A DNA stretch of 9,066 bases from Cyclobacteriaceae bacterium (GTDB lineage: Bacteria; Bacteroidota; Bacteroidia; Cytophagales; Cyclobacteriaceae): positions 1 to 9,066 of the forward strand of contig JAUUZS010000134.1 of the NCBI GenBank assembly GCA_030589835.1, in the 5' to 3' direction. Below are positions 1 to 4,858 of this stretch, one piece after another. The notes under the pieces are model-generated. The model searched no databases and was not told the DNA's origin. It worked only from the letters and a program-made list of their open reading frames with translations. The first letter of the stretch is position 1. Each line of letters begins with the position of its first letter. Made by a program: the position numbers and the translations under genes.

Positions 1-2
1 CT

Positions 3-734
3 AAATTTTTCAACACCCTGGTGCCCTTAATGAGCAATCCGGCATTTTTAAGTTTAGAATTTATTGCTGGCCGGCGAATCAGGTACATCAACCCAATCCA
101 GCTTTTTGTCTTCATTTCGTTCCTCTATTTCCTGGTCGATTCGTTTATGTTTCTAAAGCATGATCCAGAAAATAGTTCGTTTATTGAGTTGAAGGATGAT
201 AATAAAAAAGTAGACTTGGATTCGTTTAAAACAGAATTGACAAAATCAGATACCATTTGGGAGAAAGATAAAATGGACAAATCTGACTCATTGGTAATTG
301 GTTATGCGAATAAATTTGTGAGGAAAATCAACGAATTCGACAAATTGGATAAGGATGAACAGAATGAACGGATTAAACAGATGGTGTCATATTTCATATT
401 TGTCCTGACGCCCCTATTTGCCTTGTTTCTGGGTTGGTTTTTCAAAACCAAAAACAGACATTACCTGGAAAACCTGATATTCGCACTGCATATACATGCA
501 TTTTATTTTTTCATTGCCATTATATTCATGGTTTTTGACCGACTCATTCCGGAATCGTTTTCAGATGCCTTACTCATCACAATCATCCTTGCCTATCTGT
601 TGTTGGCTGTGAAAAAGTTCTATTCCCACAAATGGGTTTCATCCGTTTTTCGGCTGATGGGCCTGGGGGCGTTGTATGGGTTTGTGGTGATGATCTGCTT
701 TGTGTTAAGTGTAGTATTATCAATTCTGCTATAA
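3..734 (+). CDS. DUF3667-like multi-spanning membrane protein, 5' part missing
   Basis: The reading frame is already open at the window edge (first full codon at base 3) and ends at TAA 732-734, so 243 C-terminal residues are visible. The GTG at 21 is the first possible start inside the window but is very unlikely to be the true one, because family-like sequence continues upstream of it. Two patches resemble DUF3667 as I remember the family: an N-terminal AGRRIRYINP stretch (visible residues 22-31) just before the first membrane helix, and ALHIHAF (161-167). Hydrophobic segments lie near residues 32-50, 128-147, 157-178, 187-205 and 217-243, giving about five helices. Between helices 1 and 2 is a charged loop of about 75 residues rich in Asp and Lys. 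Family members usually carry a short N-terminal zinc-ribbon with Cys pairs; that part would lie outside the window. The function of the family is unknown; location in the inner membrane is inferred. Confidence 0.75.
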   Translation, partial: KFFNTLVPLMSNPAFLSLEFIAGRRIRYINPIQLFVFISFLYFLVDSFMFLKHDPENSSFIELKDDNKKVDLDSFKTELTKSDTIWEKDKMDKSDSLVIGYANKFVRKINEFDKLDKDEQNERIKQMVSYFIFVLTPLFALFLGWFFKTKNRHYLENLIFALHIHAFYFFIAIIFMVFDRLIPESFSDALLITIILAYLLLAVKKFYSHKWVSSVFRLMGLGALYGFVVMICFVLSVVLSILL

Positions 735-798
735 CGAATGAAAAAGAGCCTTCGATTGGTTGTCGGTTTACCTTTAGCTCAAATTAAATACCCGAACA

Positions 799-1347
799 AT
801 GACAAAATCTGACTTTTTTAACCTAGTACTTAAAGTAATTGGACTTTACTTTTTCGTCTTGGTTTGTACCGGTATGATACAATTCATTCTGATGATATTA
901 AATTCATTCTTTAACGACTATGGAAGTGATTTTTGGCTTATGTATGGTGGGACGATAATTAATCTAGTATTCTACGCATTCATTGGGTATACATTAATAT
1001 TTAGAACTGAAAAAATTTCAAGAGTACTAAAAATACAATCCGATAATAAAGAATTTAAGTCGACAATTGACAAGATAGATTTGATAGAATTATCACTAGT
1101 AATAATTTCAGTAATTGCGATTGTTTTTTCAATCCCTGGGATTTTAGCCAACTTGACTGATATAATATATTTCCCTGTTAGAGATGAATATGGATATTCT
1201 GATAAATCCTTTGATGCTCAATCACTCAGAATGGTATTTCAATTAGCAATAGGGATATTTTTACTCTTAAATGCGAGAAATTTCTCAAAATGGATAAACA
1301 AACGCGGAATTAATGATGATGAGTTTGACAGAAAAAATGAGAGTTAA
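799..1347 (+). CDS. AT-rich hypothetical membrane protein, four predicted helices
   Basis: ATG at 799, stop TAA at 1345-1347, 182 residues. I do not recognise a named family. Hydrophobic segments lie near residues 7-36, 47-68, 95-118 and 143-160, with a charged, basic and Asp-rich C-terminal tail (about 161-182), so it is probably an integral inner-membrane protein. It starts 64 bases after the DUF3667-like gene on the same strand and could share its transcript, although TACCTTTA at 769-776 (one mismatch to TAnnTTTG) lies 22 bases before the ATG and may be its own -7 element. No Shine-Dalgarno sequence is visible, as is usual in this phylum. The gene is noticeably richer in A+T than its neighbours: bases 961-1080 contain only 31 G or C out of 120, whereas a 60-base line in parE (3181-3240) has 33 of 60. 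This may indicate a different origin. Coding status is supported by length, coherent helices and a normal start; function is unknown. Confidence 0.72.
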   Translation: MTKSDFFNLVLKVIGLYFFVLVCTGMIQFILMILNSFFNDYGSDFWLMYGGTIINLVFYAFIGYTLIFRTEKISRVLKIQSDNKEFKSTIDKIDLIELSLVIISVIAIVFSIPGILANLTDIIYFPVRDEYGYSDKSFDAQSLRMVFQLAIGIFLLLNARNFSKWINKRGINDDEFDRKNES

Positions 1348-1375
1348 CAAGTTGACTAAGCTTGCGCTTCGCTTC

Positions 1376-1409
1376 ATGTAAATGCGATACATTCACATTC
1401 ATTTTTTTT
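1376..1409 (+). terminator. Weak rho-independent terminator candidate
   Basis: Beginning 28 bases after the stop of the AT-rich membrane protein gene, ATGTAAATG (1376-1384) can pair with CATTCACAT (1390-1398) around the five-base loop CGATA, with one A-C mismatch in the middle. A run of eight T (1402-1409) follows three bases later. Position and T-run fit a terminator. The stem is AT-rich and interrupted, so it would be weak. Confidence 0.35.
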
Positions 1410-1504
1410 ATACTAGACTGACTATATCCGTAAGTATAAGCATTCTTTTTAATATCAAACCAATTTTAATTTACGAGGAGCAAATTTTATACCTCCTTAG
1501 AGTT

Positions 1505-1520
1505 ATGCGCTGAGCGCCAT
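1505..1520. repeat. Short GC-rich palindrome
   Basis: GCGC (1507-1510) and GCGC (1514-1517) flank a TGA loop. The outer AT and its complement extend the structure if one C is bulged (ATGCGCTGAGCGCCAT). No T-run follows on either strand, so it does not look like a complete terminator. It lies 3' of the minus-strand lipoprotein gene. Role unknown. Confidence 0.35.
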
Positions 1521-1680
1521 GAGGTTGATTCTGACATTTGCATGATTCTCAGACCCCAAAACTTGTACATAGGAGGGGAAAAGATTGCCTGTTTATTGAA
1601 ATGGTTGTATGATACACGGTGAATGAAAATCAGTCCTTGAAGATTGTTATGATCAGCCTGAAGCAAGCAGTAGAAACAAT

Positions 1681-2118
1681 TTACATTCCTCCCGGTAGAG
1701 CGGTTGCCATCCGTGTATCTACCGGTTTTATTGTAAATTCATTGGCAATGCCAACGGCAGAAAATCTAATGAATAATGCTTGGGGGTTTTCCATTGGAGT
1801 GTCACATTTCGGGCCGGATTCCATGAAATAAATGTAATACCGCTGACCTCTTTCAGACAGATCTTGTGCATCGGGTTTGCCAAGGTACGATTCAATTAGG
1901 CTGATTTTTAGTCCACGCATATTATGCTTTTGGGATAGAAGATTGTTCTTCAGGCTCATGCGCTCCCCACTGCACCCATTTTTATCCTGAATCCATACCG
2001 CAGATTCAAATTTTTGAAGCCTGTTGGTTTTCTTCTTTTTTCTGTTGCATCCTGTCTGTAGCAATAAAAAAAAACATATAAGCATTACTGATACTTTATA
2101 AATCGTCCTGAAAGTCAT
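1681..2118 (-). CDS. Small SmpA/BamE-like lipoprotein
   Basis: Minus strand, ATG at 2118-2116, stop TAA at 1683-1681, 145 residues. The N-terminus is a lipoprotein signal: a hydrophobic stretch (about residues 9-20) leading to LLQTGC, with the lipid-bearing Cys at 24. The -3 residue is Gln rather than the usual Leu, so the lipobox is imperfect. A very basic NRKKKK patch follows, unlike the acidic patch that directs surface export in some Bacteroidota. The mature part contains NGCSGER (47-53), a YLGKPD turn (78-83), RGQRYYIYF near 90-98 and GPKC (102-105). The pattern of a GKPD turn, then aromatic strands, then a closing IRF strand resembles small outer-membrane lipoproteins of the SmpA/OmlA (BamE) kind and an unnamed lipoprotein family I have seen in Bacteroidota; this is by memory, not alignment. 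C49 and C105 could form a disulfide. It is transcribed divergently from the gene at 2241. Confidence 0.72.
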   Translation of the reverse strand: MTFRTIYKVSVMLICFFLLLQTGCNRKKKKTNRLQKFESAVWIQDKNGCSGERMSLKNNLLSQKHNMRGLKISLIESYLGKPDAQDLSERGQRYYIYFMESGPKCDTPMENPQALFIRFSAVGIANEFTIKPVDTRMATALPGGM

Positions 2119-2141
2119 TAATTAATACATTAAAGTAATCA

Positions 2142-2172
2142 CAATGCTAAATAATATTACCGAGGCTACAAA
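2142..2172 (-). promoter_or_regulatory. Candidate promoter of the lipoprotein gene
   Basis: Read on the minus strand, TTTG (2172-2169) is followed after 19 bases by TAGCATTG (2149-2142). This fits the Bacteroidota arrangement of a -33 TTTG and a -7 TAnnTTTG with one mismatch. The -7 element ends 23 bases before the ATG at 2118, similar to the spacing at other genes in this window. Confidence 0.45.
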
Positions 2173-2212
2173 TAAAAAAAGCGCATTTATCTCTCATAAC
2201 AATTTTATCAAC

Positions 2213-2220
2213 TAATTTTG
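2213..2220 (+). promoter_or_regulatory. Candidate -7 promoter element of the small membrane protein gene
   Basis: TAATTTTG is a perfect match to the Bacteroidota -7 consensus TAnnTTTG. It ends 20 bases before the ATG at 2241, giving a very short leader. No clear -33 TTG is visible at the expected distance. Confidence 0.5.
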
Positions 2221-2240
2221 GCGCCACAAAACAAAAATTT

Positions 2241-2717
2241 ATGAACGTAGTCAACCAGCGCGTCGCCAATTTTATTAAGGCATTTTCTGTATTCACGGTC
2301 TTCGTAAGTTTGCTGTACATGTATGGTTATTCCCCTGAAAATGGAAACAACATGAATGCCTCGCAAAACTGGCTATCCTCCTTATCCAAGGTACACCTGT
2401 TTTATTTTGCTTTGGGTGCTTTTGCTATGTTCAATCTTATAATGAATGTTGGCATAAGCATGTATAAAAAATCGAAAGGGGTCGATCTGAAATCTTTCCT
2501 TTTCAGGAGCAAGGAGCAAAAGGAAAGTATTCTTATGTGGCTGAGCTATTTTTTGGCAGGAATCAATACGTTGATTGCGAGTTTGCTGATTTACCTCGCC
2601 ATGATAAAAATCAACGAAGCCACAGATGCTTCAGCATATCTTTTTATCCCCATCATGGGCCTGACAATTTTGGCAGTCAGCATAATTGGATTGATTCAGG
2701 CAATTATTAAAAAATAG
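2241..2717 (+). CDS. Hypothetical membrane protein, four predicted helices
   Basis: ATG at 2241, stop TAG at 2715-2717, 158 residues. I do not recognise a family. Hydrophobic segments lie near residues 11-28, 51-74, 97-121 and 131-155. A polar, Asn-rich loop (about 29-48) follows helix 1, and a basic loop (about 75-96) separates helices 2 and 3. By the positive-inside rule this basic loop, like the Lys-Lys C-terminus, would face the cytoplasm, and the Asn-rich loop would face the periplasm. The start is supported by the perfect -7 element 20 bases upstream. It points the same way as parE, but 258 bases separate them and a separate parE promoter is possible, so a functional link to topoisomerase IV is not implied. 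It is probably an inner-membrane protein of unknown role. Confidence 0.72.
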   Translation: MNVVNQRVANFIKAFSVFTVFVSLLYMYGYSPENGNNMNASQNWLSSLSKVHLFYFALGAFAMFNLIMNVGISMYKKSKGVDLKSFLFRSKEQKESILMWLSYFLAGINTLIASLLIYLAMIKINEATDASAYLFIPIMGLTILAVSIIGLIQAIIKK

Positions 2718-2840
2718 AGGCCAACAGAAAAAATAGCCCGGCACTAAAAAAAAGTTGTCTATTTGTTAGCTGAACCTTCATTATAAGTAAAGGGGATTAA
2801 AATTCTATAAATCAGTTTTTTATGCGACGTAAGTATAAAA

Positions 2841-2873
2841 TTTGCTTTAAAAGCAGTCCATAAATAGATTTTG
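2841..2873 (+). promoter_or_regulatory. Candidate parE-parC promoter
   Basis: TTTG (2841-2844) is followed after 20 bases by TAGATTTTG (2865-2873), which matches TAnnTTTG if one extra base is allowed in the spacer. No better match is visible between 2718 and 2975. Transcription would start near 2880, leaving a leader of roughly 95 bases, longer than at the other genes here. The inverted repeat at 2875-2904 overlaps this predicted start. Confidence 0.33.
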
Positions 2874-2874
2874 C

Positions 2875-2904
2875 AAAGCGAATTTACATTGCCATATTCG
2901 CTTT
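2875..2904. repeat. Nine-base inverted repeat in the parE leader
   Basis: AAAGCGAAT (2875-2883) and ATTCGCTTT (2896-2904) are perfect inverted copies separated by 12 bases. Two more T and a G follow, too few for a confident terminator. The repeat could be a protein-binding site at the predicted transcription start or an RNA hairpin in the leader. Confidence 0.45.
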
Positions 2905-2975
2905 TTGAAAAGATAACAAGTTATTGAAAAAAGACATTAACCACGAAAGTCAACCTAATAAATATTAACAAATAG

Positions 2976-4856
2976 ATGGCAGAGACTCAAGTAGCGTATA
3001 CCGAAGACAATATAAAATCGCTCGATTGGAAAGAACACATCAGGTTGAGGCCCGGAATGTATATCGGGAAGCTTGGAGACGGCTCTGCTGCCGATGATGG
3101 CATTTATGTGCTGGTAAAAGAAGTGCTCGACAATTGCATTGACGAGTATGTGATGGGTTTTGGAAAAAATATCGATATCAAGGTGTCCGAACACCGGGTC
3201 GAAATCCGGGATTATGGTAGGGGGATTCCTTTGGGGAAAGTGGTTGATTGTGTATCTAAAATCAATACCGGGGGAAAATACGATTCTAAAGCCTTTCAGA
3301 AATCAGTCGGCTTGAATGGGGTTGGTACCAAGGCAGTGAATGCCTTATCAAAATATTTTAAGGTTCAGTCTTTTAGAGATAAGCAGACAAAAATAGCAGA
3401 ATTTGATCAGGGAAACTTATCCAAGGAATCCAAGATAGTTGATGCTTCAGGAAGAAATGGGACATTAGTGGTTTTTGAGCCTGACGGGGAGATGTTCAAA
3501 AATTTTCATTTCATTCCTGAGTACCTGGAGGAAATGTTGTGGAACTACGTGTTTTTGAATGCCGGGCTTACCATTACCTTCAACGGAGTTAAATATCACT
3601 CAGAGAATGGATTGCTTGATTTATTGACCAAGAAAACGGATGTGGAAAACCTGCGGTATCCGATCATTCACCTGAAAGGCAATGACATAGAAACAGCGAT
3701 CACCCATAACAATCAGTATGGAGAAGAATATTATTCTTTTGTAAATGGGCAATACACTACTCAGGGAGGAACGCATTTGGCGGCTTTTCGGGAAGCGGTG
3801 GTTAAAACCGTTCGGGAGTATTATGGAAAGAATTTTGATGCCGCCGATATTCGGGGCAGTATCGTTACAGCGATTTCAGTCAGGGTGATGGAGCCGGTTT
3901 TTGAATCACAAACAAAAACCAAACTTGGGTCTCTGACAATAGGACCTGAAGGGCCAACCATGCGTACTTTTATCAATGATTTTATTAAAAAAGAACTCGA
4001 CAATTTTTTACACAAACACAGTGAGGTAGCCAATGCATTATTGAAAAGGATCATGCAATCGGAGCGGGAGCGCAAAGATATTGCAGGCATCAAAAAACTG
4101 GCCAATGAGCGGGCAAAAAAAGCCAATCTCCACAACAAAAAGCTGAGGGACTGCAGGATTCACCTGGACGATAAAAAAGGTGATCGACAAGAGACTAGCA
4201 TGATTTTTATTACCGAGGGAGATTCAGCGAGTGGATCCATTACCAAATCACGTAATGTGCAGACACAGGCCGTATTCAGCTTACGTGGCAAGCCTTTAAA
4301 TTCTTTTGGCCTCACCAAAAAGATTGTGTATGAAAACGAAGAATTTAACCTATTGCAGCACGCACTGAATATTGAGGATGGTTTAGATGGCTTGCGATAC
4401 AAAAAGGTCATTGTGGCAACAGATGCCGATGTCGATGGCATGCATATAAGGTTACTTTTGTTAACCTTCTTTCTTCAATTTTTCCCGGATGTAGTACGAC
4501 ATGGACATTTGTTTATATTGGAAACGCCACTTTTTAGGGTGCGAAATAAAAAAGAAACGATCTATTGCTACAGCGAAGAAGAGAAATTGAATGCCATTGC
4601 AAAATTGGGAGCTAAGCCGGAAATTACAAGGTTTAAGGGATTGGGAGAGATTTCACCAAATGAATTCGGTGCTTTCATTGGAGACGACATCAAACTTGAA
4701 CCAATTTTGTTGAGCGAAGAAACGAGCATACAATCGTTACTTACCTTTTATATGGGGAAAAACACACCTCAGCGACAGCGTTTTATCATTGATAATTTGA
4801 AGGTCGAAAAGGATTTAATTAATGAAGAGAAAAAAGAAGAAGCAGCGGAAGTTTAA
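2976..4856 (+). CDS. parE: DNA topoisomerase IV subunit B (ATPase subunit)
   Basis: ATG at 2976, stop TAA at 4854-4856, 626 residues, a normal length for ParE. With ParC it forms topoisomerase IV, which passes one DNA duplex through another using ATP and separates replicated chromosomes in the cytoplasm. The GHKL ATPase domain comes first: KEVLDN (48-53, catalytic Glu49 and Mg-binding Asn53), IRDYGRGIP (77-85, Asp79), and [14 protein letters not shown] (112-125). The transducer follows, with the QTK loop at 312-314 that contacts ATP. The TOPRIM domain holds ITEGDSASG (412-420, Glu414) and ATDADVDG (481-488, Asp483, Asp485 and Asp487), which bind the metal ions for cleavage, then RFKGLGEI (552-559). 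The variant [20 protein letters not shown] after the EGDSASG motif (421-440) is typical of Bacteroidota ParE rather than GyrB, and the adjacent parC supports ParE. The C-terminal 15 residues are charged and probably flexible. It forms an operon with parC, 2 bases downstream. Confidence 0.96.
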   Translation: MAETQVAYTEDNIKSLDWKEHIRLRPGMYIGKLGDGSAADDGIYVLVKEVLDNCIDEYVMGFGKNIDIKVSEHRVEIRDYGRGIPLGKVVDCVSKINTGGKYDSKAFQKSVGLNGVGTKAVNALSKYFKVQSFRDKQTKIAEFDQGNLSKESKIVDASGRNGTLVVFEPDGEMFKNFHFIPEYLEEMLWNYVFLNAGLTITFNGVKYHSENGLLDLLTKKTDVENLRYPIIHLKGNDIETAITHNNQYGEEYYSFVNGQYTTQGGTHLAAFREAVVKTVREYYGKNFDAADIRGSIVTAISVRVMEPVFESQTKTKLGSLTIGPEGPTMRTFINDFIKKELDNFLHKHSEVANALLKRIMQSERERKDIAGIKKLANERAKKANLHNKKLRDCRIHLDDKKGDRQETSMIFITEGDSASGSITKSRNVQTQAVFSLRGKPLNSFGLTKKIVYENEEFNLLQHALNIEDGLDGLRYKKVIVATDADVDGMHIRLLLLTFFLQFFPDVVRHGHLFILETPLFRVRNKKETIYCYSEEEKLNAIAKLGAKPEITRFKGLGEISPNEFGAFIGDDIKLEPILLSEETSIQSLLTFYMGKNTPQRQRFIIDNLKVEKDLINEEKKEEAAEV

Positions 4857-4858
4857 GT

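Larger units (their letters stand above)
1348..1680. other. 333-base stretch without a convincing gene
   Basis: This stretch lies between the AT-rich membrane gene (plus strand) and the 3' end of the minus-strand lipoprotein gene, so both neighbours are transcribed towards it. It holds the weak terminator-like hairpin at 1376-1409 and the short palindrome at 1505-1520. The plus frame 1470-1622 is free of stops for about 50 codons, but its only ATG (1542) leaves 26 codons, and I recognise no family in its translation. Purine-rich and pyrimidine-rich patches (around 1475-1497 and 1571-1580) look like Shine-Dalgarno sequences but precede no usable frame. I see no tRNA, insertion-sequence ends or direct repeats. 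A small RNA or a decayed gene cannot be excluded. Confidence 0.5.

Noticed and set aside
1475..1580. Shine-Dalgarno-like AGGAG and AGGAGG patches
   Set aside because: No usable reading frame follows at a suitable distance on either strand, and this phylum rarely depends on such sites.
1619..1831. Plus-strand frame of 70 codons
   Set aside because: It overlaps the better-supported minus-strand lipoprotein gene, has no recognisable domain, and most of it is the antisense of that gene's C-terminal part.
2718..2840. Possible terminators after the small membrane gene
   Set aside because: Only four-base stems are found (for example GATT/AATC before the T-run at about 2815-2821); too weak to call.
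2955..3194. Minus-strand frame across the parE start
   Set aside because: It lies antisense to the conserved ATPase domain of ParE and has no family features.
3821..4441. Two minus-strand frames inside parE
   Set aside because: They are opposite-strand shadows of conserved ParE coding sequence.
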